This document shows, piece by piece, positions 11,401-26,330 of a DNA stretch of 64,000 nt. This DNA comes from Isoperla grammatica. Taxonomy: Eukaryota > Arthropoda > Insecta > Plecoptera > Perlodidae. Position 1 is the stretch's first letter. Each line of letters starts with the position of its first letter. Location of the stretch: positions 37,258,097 to 37,322,096 of the forward strand of contig OX246747.1 in NCBI GenBank assembly GCA_945910005.1, read 5' to 3'. The position numbers and the translations under genes were made by a program. The notes beneath the pieces are model-generated. The model was not told where the DNA came from. It did not search any database and saw only the letters and a program-made list of their open reading frames with translations.

Positions 11401-13060
11401 GAGCCCCCCCGAAGTTTCAAGAAGCTATGGCTGCATACGAAACCGTTCGTAGTTATTTAGTGGCGCACGAAATAAGTAACGAGGTCCAAAAGCAGTTACT
11501 AAATATAAACGGGGCATTGTACGATGTGTATACAAAATCTAGTAAGTTCAGTTAAAGATAACAGACTTCTTCAAGCGCTAAGAGCTTAGATAATTCAAGA
11601 TACGTCATATTATCATGGTACATTATTTAGACCTTTAGGCCTAATACATTTTATCTCTATTTGTTTATCAGTCGTTTTATTTTTGACATTGCCCATTATT
11701 CCCTTAGCCCTTAACTCGCCAGGCTGTCAATGGTTGGGAGGGGGGGGGGGGGGGGGGGGGGGGTGGGGGGGGGGGAAGCTCGCGTGAGCCTGTGGCTGCA
11801 ACATGCCACGTACCAACACCCACACCTCCTCCTTGATAATAGCGGTGACAGCCGACTCACAATAGCCCTGGCCAAATTAGAAGTGTGTAGGTCTATACCT
11901 AAGATAGGGGGCCATACAAACGTCTAACCCCCCCCAATAATGATAATGTGTAATTTTATTTTTTGATAATTTTGTGATAATCTGGTACAACGTCGCGCTT
12001 GACATAACGTCGAAAATCAAAAGTCCCTTCAGCGACGTTATATCAAGGTTGTACTGTATTATTAAAGATTAATATCTTTTGATATTGAAGTATTTTTTCA
12101 TTCTTTTTATACTAGCTAAAAAATTGATGTATTTCAAATTAAAGAATATTCAATTCTGAGATGTTTTTATTTATTTTCGTTATGACGTTATGAAAAGTAT
12201 GGACAGAATTTGTAGAAAGAGCAGAGGAAGAAGAAAGTGAAGAGGAGAAGCCAGAGGAAGTTAACATGAGGGAAGCGTCAGGCATGGCCAGCCGGCTTCG
12301 ATGTACCTAGGGGCCAGAATATGATGGGATTAATTTCCTATCCCCTACCCGACTTCATTGTTGAGCACAGAGAGCAGATATAAAAAAAATGACGTTTTCA
12401 CGTTTATTTTTTCCTGGCCCTTCAGAAACGTCCTAACGAAGTTTGACTGTACTAACACACGGTGCCTATAAACTAATAGATGGACCCTCTTTGTAGGTGA
12501 ACACTTGTGCTGTTGTACCTGATTAATAAAAGACAAGACAATTAAAATAAAAAATTAGGGATGTCAAGGATTACGATTAAATCGATTCGATTAATCGATT
12601 ATTAGGCCTAATCGAAAACGATTTTAAATTTTCGCGCTTTTTAAAATTTAGTTCTCAAGATCCGCCGCCTATTCTACTACTACTACTACTACTACTATCC
12701 CTCACCCCTTGTACGTAATTTTAAAATTTTTTTTAAATGTGCCATTTTATTTTTATTTCTGGAAACCAAAACCCGCATTGTGGTAAGCGGTGACTCACCC
12801 CCCGTAGACGAAGAGGCGCTTGTCGGGCGCCTGCAGTGCCATGCGCTCCAGCAGCGGTAGCGTGGCGGACCAGTAGAGCGCTGCCCTCGCCTCGGTAGCC
12901 TCAGCCTCGTCAGCCTCAGCCTCGGGCCGTGAAGACGCACGCTCGGACAACATGGAGGCCAGGCGGACCACTAGGCGGCCGTCCAGGCCGTGGTTACTTA
13001 TGGCGCGGACCACCTCCATGCCTGCGTAATTAATTACTTAGTTAGTTAGTTTGTAATAAG

Positions 13061-13127
<67 letters not shown>

Positions 13128-13753
13128 ATACAGTAAACCCTCGTTAATACGAACATCAAGGGACCCAAAAATCGTCAGTTCGTAATATAAAAATTCGCAA
13201 TATCGCAAAAACGTCGAAATTCAATAGTACCAGCCAAAATAAACGTATCTACAAACAATCAATGTTTTCCAATGGATAGTAGCGCGCGGGTATGATGTTT
13301 TGTGCGCGCATAGTAGGCGGACTAGGCAGTGAGCAAGCCACGCCCCTCAACAGCTGTAAGGGCTTGCGCGGCGCGCGCATCCGATCGCGCCTGCGGGCGG
13401 TGGAGGGGGAAGGGAAAACCAAGCAGCAACAAAACAAGTAGCTGCCTGCGACGACGTACGCTCGGCGGACAAAAATCTTGATACCTGCGCCTACTCTGCG
13501 AGTTGAACTCTCGGACTCATTATTTTGTTTGTGCGGTTTCAAAATTATTAGTTCGTATTAAACAACTAACATTATGCATTAGTACAACCCAGGGGATAAA
13601 TAATTAGTTCGTATTACGTATTACGCGAAATTCGTTATATCCGTTTTATTTAACATTGAGTGTCCTATTTACGCGGGCTGGGTCTTGCTTACTATTCGTA
13701 TTATCTGATAATTCGCACTAACCGAGTTCGTTTTACCGAGGGTTTACTGTTAA

Positions 13754-13792
<39 letters not shown>

Positions 13793-16700
13793 ACAAATAA
13801 AAAAGTGGTGGCGGGTCACCTTGCTGTAGTGTCTGCCTGAGCGCGCCCAGCTCGGACTGGTAGTCTGCCGAGTAGACCCGGTGCGCGGCCGACCACAACT
13901 CGGCCTGGGCCACCGAGCACAGCTGGTCCGAGATGTGGGCGGGGAGGGTGGGCGGGCAGTCCCTGGCCCAGTAGCCCGAAGCCTGGCGGGCCTCCTGCAT
14001 CGCCTCCGAGCACAGCACTGTAACCACACATACAGAGACAATCTTATTATTGGCAACCATAGAAATTACACACAACATTAGTAATTACTAGAGATCCTTG
14101 TAAATGGTCTTATTTTTCAGCATATTTCGTTTTATTAAATCCAAATTTCGCTGTTGAGCAGTAATTTCAGCTTTTTGGCGGTGTTTCAATTTTAATTTAC
14201 CAAATCTAATTTGTATCTAGTATTCTAACGTACGTGGCATGCCTACACTGTCGCGTAGGTCTACCATGATAGTAAAAAAGGAAATGGAAGGTAATACAGT
14301 CAGTAAGGATTCACTGCAGTCACTGCAGAACATGTTTTTAATTACGTTTTTGACAGAAATTCAGTGATTTCGCGTCAATTCAACAGCTGCAGTCTTTTTG
14401 TTTTTATAACACTGAACTTATGCTATTTCGCGTATACACGGGATTTCGTTTTATTTCGCGATTCAAAAAGACTATTTTTTGACTCACAACAGACTGTCAT
14501 GCCAACATATTTCCATTGCTGCACGTTTCAAGTGATTTCGCGCTATTGCGCATTGCGAAATTCAAGGATCTCTAGTAATTACTAATACATTATTATGGAA
14601 ATAAAACAAACATAGATAATACATAATGTGAATGTGTTAAAAGAGTGCTTAACAGGAGGAAAAGGAGTGCCTAACTGGAACATGTTCAACCCTTTCATGG
14701 GCAATTTTATTTGTACTACAAAATATAAGTTTACATAGCTGTTTGAAGTTGTAATATTATTTAATACATATTTAAAAAAAAAAAAAAAAAAAAATTGCAT
14801 ACAATAAACAATAATGAGGTGGGTATTTTTCTTCCCACTGCCCACTGGATAGTGTTTTTAAAAAGTCGCATTTTCACTAACTGCACTGATTTTTCCTGAT
14901 ATTATCACGTTTAAAGTTCCGTCCACCCCTAAAACCATCATACAAAAGTAATTAGTTACAGTATACGAGTTCCAAGCCCAAATTTACATATTTAAGATAC
15001 ATAACCTACAAATGTTAGCAATCAGGCATGGGCACTGGGTGAAATATTACCCAACTTTGTAACAAAGTACACCTTTGTACAATATGTGATAAATGAGTTT
15101 GGAAATGTCACTAATCATATTCTAGAATACTTATATTTGATATATTTACATCTCGCTTGGAGAAATCCACCTCGGGTTTTCACTTTACGCACTTATTCTT
15201 CAGATTTTTTTTTTGTTGTCACAAAACACAGTCAGCTGTCAAGCCAAAACGCTATACGAACTGCAGTTATCGGCCTAAAGTCATGTACCAATTTTTTTAA
15301 GTGATTTCCACGCGTTCCGCTAGGTGGCAGCACGATCCGAAACTGGGAAATTATCTTCCCAACGCCCAGAAGCAAACTTATAATGGGTGGGAAGAAATCT
15401 TCCCACCGCCTACGAAAGGGTTAATATATAAAATATATCTTGGGCTCCTATCCAACTTTACAGTTGGATTGAGGTAAAGAAAGTTGGAAAGAAAGAAACT
15501 TGAAAGTTGGATTGAGGGGAACAGCACGCTACTCAATTTCTTGGGATACCTAACATCTTCTTTGGTGCCGGCTAGCCAGGCCAGACACAACCTCATCTCA
15601 ACCTCTTTCTCATCTGCCTCAGTTACCGGAGGTCTGTTTACTAGTTCTTTGCATGTCTCGCGATGCTCCCACAATCTTCCTGCTTCCACTCCATGCCATG
15701 TAAGACCTCTTTTCTCAACACTATTTTTTATTTAATCTAACCATCTGTCCCTTGGTCTACCCACTTTCTTTTTATGCCCTTCTGGATGCTCCAAACTGTC
15801 TTCTCAGTATTCTACCTAGAAACATTGTTTCACGTGCCCAAACCAACGCAGATAAATTAAATAAGCACGCAGAAGGTACTAACCTGCGGCGTAGAGGAGG
15901 GCGTCTATGTCGAGTTTGTTCAGCGTCTCGACGCCGGCCGACTGCAGGTTGGCGCAGGTCAGCTGCAGCGACGCAAACAGTCGGCAGCGGAAGTCGGCAG
16001 GCTTGTTTGTCTTGCGAGCGACGGCGACGGCCTGAAGGCCCAACCACACCTGGTGGTGCAGCGAGCCGGGGTACAGCGTCTGCGAGACTGGCCAACCAAA
16101 CACTCGGTTAGACGTGTATTCGTACCCACGTCACACGGTTCGATATTAGCCGACAAACTCGTTCAATTCAAGAACCAAAAGGCATCGATTAATGGTACGT
16201 AAAATTAATTAAAAAAATTAAAACGATTTAAATCGTGGGCGGAGGTGGCAAGAGTACAACTGTGTGAAGACAGAGAAGAGTGGAATAAATTGGCGGAGAC
16301 GCAGGAGAAAGAAGATGAGGAAGAAACGCCGAGTCTGGCAATCTTAATTAAAAGTAGCATTTGTCCCCGGTGCCAGATCGTCCTTCCAATTCGAGGCCAT
16401 GGAGAGGGAACGTTCGACTTCGGAGGTATAGTAATCTTGCACGTCTATGACTCATTCACCTTCGCTAACCAACCGTATAGGTCGGTGGGCTCCTTCTCGG
16501 AGCCCCAAAGGTGGACCTAAGGCGTGTGCTAACATGTGTAGGGCCTACATCTGATAACGAGGAATTTGCTATGAAATCACAGCTCAATGAGTTCAGTTGT
16601 ACAAAGAACAAATTTAGAAATAAAATCAATCTACAACAAATTTTATACTTGTATATACCACTCAACCCAACACAGTTGGAACTAGGTTAGGTTAAGATTA

Positions 16701-19700
16701 TTATTATTTAATTGGAAAGATGTGTTGCAAACAACACATAAATGTGAACACTTGATAATCAGAAACATTTATTGGAACAAAGAAACAACCACAAGAAATA
16801 ACACTAAATTCTATCAGGCCCAGTATTATGAAATATTAGTAGGTAGGAAAGCAACTGGTTTTTACTGAGGCAACAACCAATGGGAAGCCTGGATGCCATG
16901 GATAAAACAAGTTAGTAACTTTGTAAATATTTCATAATTCAGGCACTTTTCATACATTTCGGTTCACTTTGCAGCGCATTTAATAGCGCGTTTGACCGAG
17001 ACGTCGCCGGTTCCGCAGGATAGCTGGACACGACGTGTGTGTGTACTCACCGAGGTCGCTCGGCGCCACGTTGGCCGGCGAGGGCAGCTCCAGCGGCAAC
17101 GCGGCGTGGTTGACAAAGTGCGACGTCGCTATGGCGTGGCGGTGGTCGCGCGCCGTGAACACCCGCCGGTAGATGCGTTCGCGCCATCTGCCCGACCGGA
17201 AGCGCGCCACGTGCTCGAGGAACTGCGCGCGCGTCTCTCGCACCAAACCCAGCACCACGCGACCTGGAACGGGCGTAATAGTTAGCGGTCTGCGGCGTAC
17301 TATTTTTTAGGTTCGCGTCGGCTAGCGAAATAAATAAAAATAGCTAAAGCAAATGTTTAAAAGTGCACTTTAAAAATTGGGGGGCATTGATTTTTTCAGA
17401 CAAATTTGACACCAAACACCTAGCAATACAGTAAAACTTCTTTATAACGAACTCTTGGGGGCTCGATTATTATTTTGTTATAAAGAACATTTCTTTATAA
17501 AGATAACTACCTTTACATGCATAAGAGCCTTTTGGGACTTCAAAAACAGTTTCTTATATTGATCTTTTTGTTCTAAAGACGTTCTTTATAAAGAAGTTTC
17601 ACTGTATCACAGTGCCCTTACGGCGAGATGCACAGTCAAGTTAAGTATGGGATTTGTTCGTGGTTGCTATGCAGGATTGCAGGCAAGGTTCCCACTTATT
17701 ATTTAGAATCAATTTCCCTGACTTTTCCAGGTTTTCCAGGTGTGATACACGCCAAAAAACGCAGCACCCCCCCCCCCCCCCCCCCCCCGATACGCTCTAA
17801 AATTCTAAGTTAACCGGAAGTTATTTTACAGTGCTTCATGATTAATTTTTTTTAATTTTTCTGACTTTGGAGTCGGGAAAACGTTTTCATAGATTTGGTG
17901 AAAATATATATTTTTGAGTAAACCGAATAAGCCTAGATTTAAATAAATTCCCTATTTCCCTGACTTTTGCAGGTTTTTGAATTTTTTCCTCAATTCCCTG
18001 ACATTTTGAGCCATGTTTTCAATTCCATGACTTTTCCAGGTTTTCCAGGTTTTCCAGGTCAGTGGGAACCCTGGCAGGCAAATGAGAAAGCAACACATGC
18101 CGCTGTTTTTTGGGGTGGATGCATCCGAGCCGGACACGGACATTCATTCATTCATTCATTCATGGTTGCTATGGAGTTGTTTTTGAAAATAACATGTAAC
18201 AAAACAATTCCATCCAGCAACAAATCCTGTACAGTACTTAGCTTGACACCTGACTGTGCATGGCCCTATTGCATTTGTCCCTGCCGCCAGATTGTCCTTC
18301 CAATTCGAGTCCATGGAGAGGGAACGTCTGACTACAAAGGTATACAGTAAACCCTCGGTAAAACGAACTCGGTTAGTGCGAATTCTCAGATAATACGAAT
18401 TGTAAGCAAGACCCAGCCCGCGTAAATAGGACACTCAATGTTAAATAAAACGGATATAACGAATTTCGCATAATACGTAATACGAACTAATTATTTATCC
18501 CCTGGGTGATACTAATGCATAATGTTCGTTGTTTAACACGAACTAATAATTTTGAACCCGCACAAACAAAATAATGTGTCCGAGAGTTCAACTCGCAGAG
18601 TAGGCGCAGGTATCAAGATTTTTGTCCGCCGAGCGTACGTCGTCGCAGGCAGCTACTTGTTTTGTTGCTGCTTGGTTTTCCCTTCCCCCTCCACCACCCG
18701 CAGGCGTGATCGGATGCGCGCGCAAGCCCTTACAGCTGTTGAGGGGCGTGGCTTGCTCACTGCAACGTGCCCGCTTAGTCCGCCTACTATGCGCGCACAA
18801 AACATCATACCCGCGCGCTACTATCCATTGGAAAACATTGATTGTTTGTAGATTCGTTTATTTTGGCTCGTACTATTGAATTTCGACGTTTTTGCGATAT
18901 TGCGAATTTTTATATTACGAACTGACGATTTTTGGGTCCCTTGATGTTCGTATTAACGAGGGTTTACTGTAGTAATCTCGCACATCTATGACTCATTCAC
19001 CTGTTAGAATTGTGCCACAGCCTGCTTAAATTCAAATCATGGGCCATATGCCACCTAGTGATAGATTCAATGAACTACAGAACAGGAAGTGCCTTTTTGA
19101 ATATCTATACGCATATAAAATTGTCAAGAGATAGCGTTACTGTCGCCGGGAGAAGTGAGTGATGGCAGCTACGATGAGGTCGGTGGAGGCAACTTAACAT
19201 AGGCTAGCTACTATAGCTATGCGTAACAACAGTTTTTATTGATTATATTAAAATCTAAGCAGCCAGTACTGTCGATATTAGGGCTGGGCAAGGAAATCGA
19301 TATTTCGATACGATATCGATACGAGCCGATTTATTCGATATCGATATTTGGTTGAATATCGAAATACAGTAATATTGGAAAAAAAAAAATTGAAATTGAA
19401 ATTTCTAAAATCAAGTTTTGATTTCCAATGTTTCATGTTTCAATTGCCTGTGCAAAAAAACCCCAACTTGAAAATGTTCTCGTCACCTTTCATTGCCTCC
19501 CCATACTACTCGTCGCTACACTTGTCCGTCCCCCAACTCCCACTTCACCCGCTTCAACCAGTCAGCCGGCAGCACTAAGGAAGGAAGCCGGCCGTGTGCA
19601 AAAGCCTTCCCCTCTCGCCCCCCGCCCCTCGCCTAAACCAGTCAGCCGGCCGCAAAGAGGAAGGAGTTCGGCCGTGTGCATAAGCATTCCCCTCTCGCCC

Positions 19701-22700
19701 CTCGTCCCAGTTACACGCACAAAGTACACTCGCTTGGCGCTTACACACGCACAAAGACGAAGAAAGAAGCAAGACTTTTTCTACATAGTAGCCTACTTTA
19801 ATAATTAATATTAATAATAACAATACAATACCCCTTCATTAACAGTTTTATGACCAGATCAGTGTACTAAATTGATAAATAAAAGACACAATGGTTTAGA
19901 AAATATTTTGTTTTTCATTTAACTGCAAACTGGGAAGTGGGAGGGGATATTAAACAGATGTATTGCTTTCGATATATCGATATCGAAATTTTTGTCTAAC
20001 ATCGATATTTGAACTAAAGTTGTCATAGCCCAGCCCTAGTCGATATATATGTATATGAAAGCCTATACCTATGTAGAAGGCCCGTGAGCCAAACATATAC
20101 GATAAACATCCATAAATAACGTTTTGTTTTACAAATATAACCTTGGATATGTAGTCTCGGCGTGCGGCTGGGCCAAGAAAATTCGCACCTTGCATTTTAG
20201 TGCATGCTACGAGTTTGCGTTCAGTGCACTTTCTATCTAGAAAGTTTATTTTGTTATTGTCTACAAAGGCTGCTACGCATGTTTAGAGAACTCTCGAACA
20301 CATCCGACACACCCTACACGATCATTAGTTTTTTGCCAATTGAGTCGGAGAAAACAAAACAATTTTCTAAAGCTGTCCATCTCCGATGCGTGAATTGTCA
20401 TAACAAGTTAACTATTACGTATATTATTTTGAAACCATCTTTACAAAAATAATTGATATGCGAACTAAATATTGTCATTATAAACCATAAAAATCAATAC
20501 AATAACGGCTAGAAGGTGGTAAGTGAAGATGTGAAACATTCCTAGCGTGCCGCGAATCTTGGCAACGACCTCACCTTAGCGCTTCTCGTTTTGTCCGCTT
20601 GGAGCGTGTTGTTTCCTTTTACAGGCAAATATCCTGTCTGATTCAGTCAGTGTCAATGTCACAAGATGTCTGTGTGTGTTACTGTGTTTAAACAGCATTA
20701 GTTATTATATAGAGAAAGCTAGGTCTCAATTCGACATTAAAATCATACACAGAGGGCACCGGCATTATGACTCCATTTGCTAGTTCTTGTTTCTACCGCA
20801 TGACTGTGTATTGCAACTTTTAACCTCGAATATTTACAGGCAAGAAAGAATCGAGAGCTTTATCATATTCATACCGATCCGGCGGACCGATCAGATGGTA
20901 CGTAGTAACACCGAAAACTCACCCGCCTGGCTCTGTCTGAACGCGGCCTCCTTGGCCCACAGCTGGACGCTGGCCTTGAGATGCAGCAGCCAGGGTGCCT
21001 GAAGGTCGGGGAGCGGAGCCATCGCGCCCAATAGGAGGGGCATGGCCACGCGGCATGTCTCGCGCCGGCTGCTCTGCTCCTGTTGGGGGCGGAAAGTTGG
21101 TCCGTTGACGTGTGCATAGAAACGTATCGTTACACAGATGCAAACTGTATGTCAATTTGTAAAGACAGATATGAATTTTATTTAAAATTTATGTAATTGA
21201 CGAAACAAAAATTAAAAAATATCAATATCCACAAATTACTACGCAGTGAAATCCATCGAATGTCTGTAAAAAACGGTCACCAATCGACAAGTTTAATACA
21301 GTTTTGTTGGACCGACCTTCTTCGCTCGCTTCAACATGAGCGTGGCGAGATGGAGACATAGCTGCCCACGTAGATGGGTGAAATACACCTCGTGGTAGGG
21401 CTGCTCGTTTGCCGGGACCTTCTCCTGTGAGGCCCGGTGTAGCGTCTGGTCCAGCAGGAATACCTGGAGGACAAAAACGAAACACTGCTCTCAAGTTTCC
21501 AATAGCCCTGCAGATTATAGCGTTCGTAGGTAACGGCAAAAAGAAAACCCATGATGGCATGAGATGTCAATTGTGAGTATATAAGGAAAGAAGAAGGTAT
21601 TTTAATCTAGTGTGTTTACAAAAATAATATGAATTTTGCATTAGGTTTGCATTAGTAGCTAATCGGTAGGGTTGCCATACGTCCCGAAATATCGGGATTG
21701 TCCCGATTTTGAACTCTGTATTTTTCGTGTCCCGGAAATTCTGGAATGTCCCGATTTCCAAATCCTAGTCCTATTCAGACTTGTAATTGTTTCAAAACCG
21801 TTCTTTTTGAAGAATTGCGGCTCAAATGTGGCGCACTACTGCTTTTGTCGTGAAATTATGTATTTAGTTATCATTATCACTACAAACATGGAAAATATAT
21901 TGCTTAATCGTCGTTTTCCGGACACTTACGCCGAAAAAGTGCCCTGAAAATAAGCCCGGAGGCTGAGGCTTTGCCACAGACCTCTTGTTGTGCCCTCATT
22001 TCCTGTATAAGTCCCGAATTTCTATCCAGGTAATATGGCAACCCTACTAATCGGAGATCATCCTAAACGTTGGTTGAAACCGGCCGTTAGGACGGCGTAT
22101 AACGTAGACGCTCTGCTTACGGCCTGCTCCTGCATGCTGAACACAGCAATCCGCTCCAGCATGGCGCAGTAGTGCGCGTGGAACTCCCACGTCAGCTCGT
22201 TGGCGTGACCCTCTTTGTACGCGTCGTACACGTCTCGCAGACATTCGTACCTGAAACACGACGGACGTGTACTCGTGACGTAACGTCAATCAATGACATG
22301 ACTATGTCTATTTTATTGTACAGTATTGCACTTGTGGGGCGTATACCCTGTTGTGAATAAGGATTACATACCAATACCATTAACATGCATTTGTATTCAC
22401 AGAGTTTCAATTAAAAGTGATGACTAATGAGTGACTACTGTAATGTGATTAAATAACTTAAAAACCTAAATCACAAAGGAGGCAAGTACTACTGTAGATT
22501 TTCTTAAAGATCATGCATGGCATTCAGTTATGAATCCTTGATGATATTATTTAGGTCTAATCAATACTGAAGGCTTTGGCCCATATTTTACACAATCATT
22601 TAGGCTATAGCATTACTTAGTACATAGGCTAGTTGTTAATAAAAACCCTTTGTATTTAATATGTATTATTCTAATTATCTTTGAGTGGTGGAAAACAACC

Positions 22701-25700
22701 ACTCAACCCGAAACAGTTGGAACCGAGTTAAAGATTATTATTATTATATCTTTAGTATGCAGGGATCCTTGTGGTCACCCAATGTACGTTGGACAGCCGA
22801 CATCAAATTGTTTTTCTCTCTACAAAAGTCTGCCTGTTGCAAGGGATGAAAGAGAGAAAAAAAAAAAAAAAATCCCATTTAGAGTCTACCCACTCAGTAA
22901 CGAAACTCCCGAAAGGACCGAGAACAAGCTGGGACTCGCCACTCACCAGGTTATCTCGCCCCTGAACGCCGCCCTGGTCTCGATCTGCCGGGCTTGCTCG
23001 TAGGCGTCCCTGACCCGGTTGTTGGCGAGGAACAGGCGCAGCAGACGGACGCGCAGCCACACGTCGTTGGGCCAGATCGCTATCTCCGCTGCGGATCAGA
23101 AAACGGAACCACCTGTCAGGTACGCTTGCGAAATCGGTTCGAACGTACTTACTCATCTTAGGTTCCCACCATTTACTCGGGTCTCGTGTCTACCTAAGCC
23201 AACTAGCCTTACGCTTCCACCCTTTCTTCCTCATTTTGCTCTAGCACTTCCTCTGACACCTCTACTTCAATGTATTTCGGTCTCTCAACAAGTTCTCTTC
23301 ACAGTTTCATGTCTTCCCACCACTTTTTCTACTGTACTTCTACCCACGAGTTTTTTCGTTTGTGTAAAACTAAAAAAAAAGATAATAGCAAAATTCATAC
23401 ATTATATCAAAATTCTTCAATTGTACAATTAGGCCTAGTTTTGAGAGTTATTATTATCTGTGTCACTCAATTTTATTTATATTATTATAACATTATTTTT
23501 ATGACTTTAGAAAGTCAAAATCAATAATCATAACCTAAAATTAAGACAAAATAATGTAAGCCTGACTTTGCATTGTTCACATTACTTATTTCCTATTGTT
23601 GTTGTTTTTTTTTTAGTTAGTTTAGTTTAGTTTAGTTTAGGTTAGTTTAGTTTAGTCTAGTGTAATCGTAATCTGTCAATGTAAAGAGCGGAAAACTCAT
23701 TTTGACAAATGAAGATTATAGTAATAAAGATTATAATATAATATTAGATAATGTAACGATTGATTTAAACCAAAATAAAAAATGACAATGCCGGCAATAG
23801 GGCACTGTTCAAACTTTCTGCCGCTAGAGTGCAGCGCCGTCGAGAAAAGGTATCACCCTTCACGCACGGGTCATGGCTGCGTAGTACCTGCCGTAAGGAG
23901 TCGTTATTATTGTCTTAAAAAATGGATTATAAGAAGTGTACGGCAGTTCAGCTGAAAGAAGAACTAAAAAAACTAGGAGCTAAAACCTCTGGGACGAAGG
24001 AAGTTCTCGAAGAAAGGTAATCATTTACATATTTTTACAAGAATAGATACGAAAACTATATGGCCGTGTTTGAAGGCCTAGCGGCAAGGCCTGTGTTATA
24101 CAACTTACTAATTTAGGGGAATACAGTATTGTTTACAACAGTTTGCAATATACGTTAAACATATGTATTTAAACTCCATTTCAGGCTACAAGTGTGGAAC
24201 CGTGTATATCTTGACAGATTGTTGGTCGAAGTTCAAGTTGTTCCAGCCAGGTCCAACGACAGGTTCCCTGACGAACTTTGTTTTAAGCCTCTAATATATT
24301 CGACAAAAAACATTATAATTTTGTCAACATTCTGTTTATTCATACCTGGTTTGAACAAAGAAGTGCAGGTGCCGGTCTTAAAAAGGGGCGTTCACTTTTT
24401 CTAAATAAATTCGTGAGCTCAGTAAAAGGTTAACCCCCACAATTAAGAAAGATTTTTATTTGGTATCAGTGTGTGCCGCGCAAACAAAGAAAAAGGAAGA
24501 GTATACAGTAAAATTGCACGTCAACACCGAAGAAATATTGCAGGCTGCTTGTATGTGTCCTGCAGGAACCGGTATGTCAGCGGCTTGCAAACATATAGCA
24601 GCTCTGGCAAGCTGTGTTGAACATTTTTCTATAACTGGAGATGTTATTGAAAATAGGGCATGCACGAGTCTATTACAAACATGGCACAAACCTAAGCCAG
24701 GACGATGTTTGGAAGTTGTTGGGGTTGACCGTTGCAACGAAAACAAATACAGACACGGACAGAACAGATGAGCTGTGTAACCTACTTATAAACAACCAGT
24801 GCTCAGTACCCATCTTACAATCAAGACTTGTTCATGCTGGAGCCTACATCGATGATCATGATTATTGTTGAGAATCATTGGCTGTCTTGACATTAATCAT
24901 TATATATGTGTTGAAATGAATGAAGTTGTAATGTAATCCTCTTCTGTGAAGTGCAAACTGCAAACTCGCGAATGGCTCGTCGGTACTAATTGCCACTTCT
25001 TATTTTTATTCTCCATGCTGTATTTAAACTTATGTTTTTAGGAAAAGAATATAACTTGATTTCTTTTTTCCCTCTGATCCATTTTGTGTTACACTGAGGA
25101 ACACACAATTAAACCCCATGATGATTAAAACAAAATAATGCAGATACTGTAGGCTTCGTTATTAACGTTCGAACTGTCAAGCGTCAAGGCAATACCTTTT
25201 GTCGACGGTGGAGCGCTCTGGTGGTCACGCCTTCTTTTGAAGCTTTGGATCGCCCTATACGTAGTACTCACACAAGACGAGTGCCTCCAGCTTAGTGGCG
25301 TCCTCGCCTGCAGCAGACAACAGGTGTTCCTTGAGGCCAAACACTGTCGGGTGGTGGGGGAAGAGTTCCTCGGCCCGGTCGCACCAGTAGCGAGCGCGGC
25401 CAATGTCCAGCCGGGTCCCGGTCGCGACGATCAGCTCGCACACTGCAACAGAATCGGGGATTCAAAACCAACATGTAGATAGTGCTGCTAAGCAACCTCC
25501 TTATAGATAGATTTTTATTCCCTTGGATATACATAGGACAGGTAGGTATGCTTCTTTTAGGGAGAAAGAGAGCAGCAGCAATAATATTAATTAATGAAAT
25601 TTAATGAAATAGGATATAATGTTAAAGGTAGGCTGGACTAAACTGTTTTTTCACTGCGTGTACAAACTGTTGGAAAAAGACGAACGTAAACGAAATCAAT

Positions 25701-26274
25701 TAAATCCGTCCCTTGGTTCAGAAGATAAGCGCCGGTGAAGTTGACGGGACTGAGATCGTGACGTCACCGCCCCCACCGAGGCTAGCCGCGTCGGCCGAGC
25801 CTGTATCTTGACTGCACATGTGCGCCCAACGTGACATGCTCAATCCTTGTTGTTTCTTCTGTGAGGCGTGTCGTACTTGGTTTTTAGATCGACAATGTTA
25901 AGAATTAAAAGCATGGTAGTTAATTTTTAAAAGTAACCCAATAATAATAGTATAATAATAATAACAATAGTAATTATTTAGCTAGTGGTGAAACAGTATT
26001 TGTTGTTATTTGAGTTGAAAGTCTGCTTCCACATGTGCGAGTCTTATTTCATATGGTCATCGAGAAGAAACTGAGCATTACACTTCATCCTGTGTGCGTT
26101 TGCGTATGATGTGTCGATTTTCGTTGTTTTGTAGAATAAGCCTAGCTGATAACTGGTCTTTAGTTTAGTAAACACGTAAAAATATGTAACTCCAACTGAC
26201 TTTTTAAAATGACTATATTTGTTGTCTTTATGGGTGTCATCATCATCGTCGTCGTCGTCATCGTCATTATCATT

Positions 26275-26330
<56 letters not shown>

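Larger units (their letters stand above)
8720..12449 (+). mobile_element. Tigger/pogo-type DNA transposon (Tigger-1), defective
   Basis: The termini CAGTCAAACTTCGTTA and its inverted partner at 12433-12449 are flanked by TA. Inside, 9231-9456 encodes a psq/CENP-B-type DNA-binding N terminus (MAKRKPTQFSLKRKLEII). The frame is broken near 9355. No DDE catalytic domain of this family remains. A second Tigger (10567-12056) and a foldback insertion (9992-10314) are nested inside. The family's second copy is at 57292-58513. It sits in the intron between RANBP2 exons 11 and 12. Confidence 0.88.

Noticed and set aside
23612..23660. Interstitial telomere repeat
   Set aside because: The unit is TTTAG with variants, not TTAGGG; too short and irregular.
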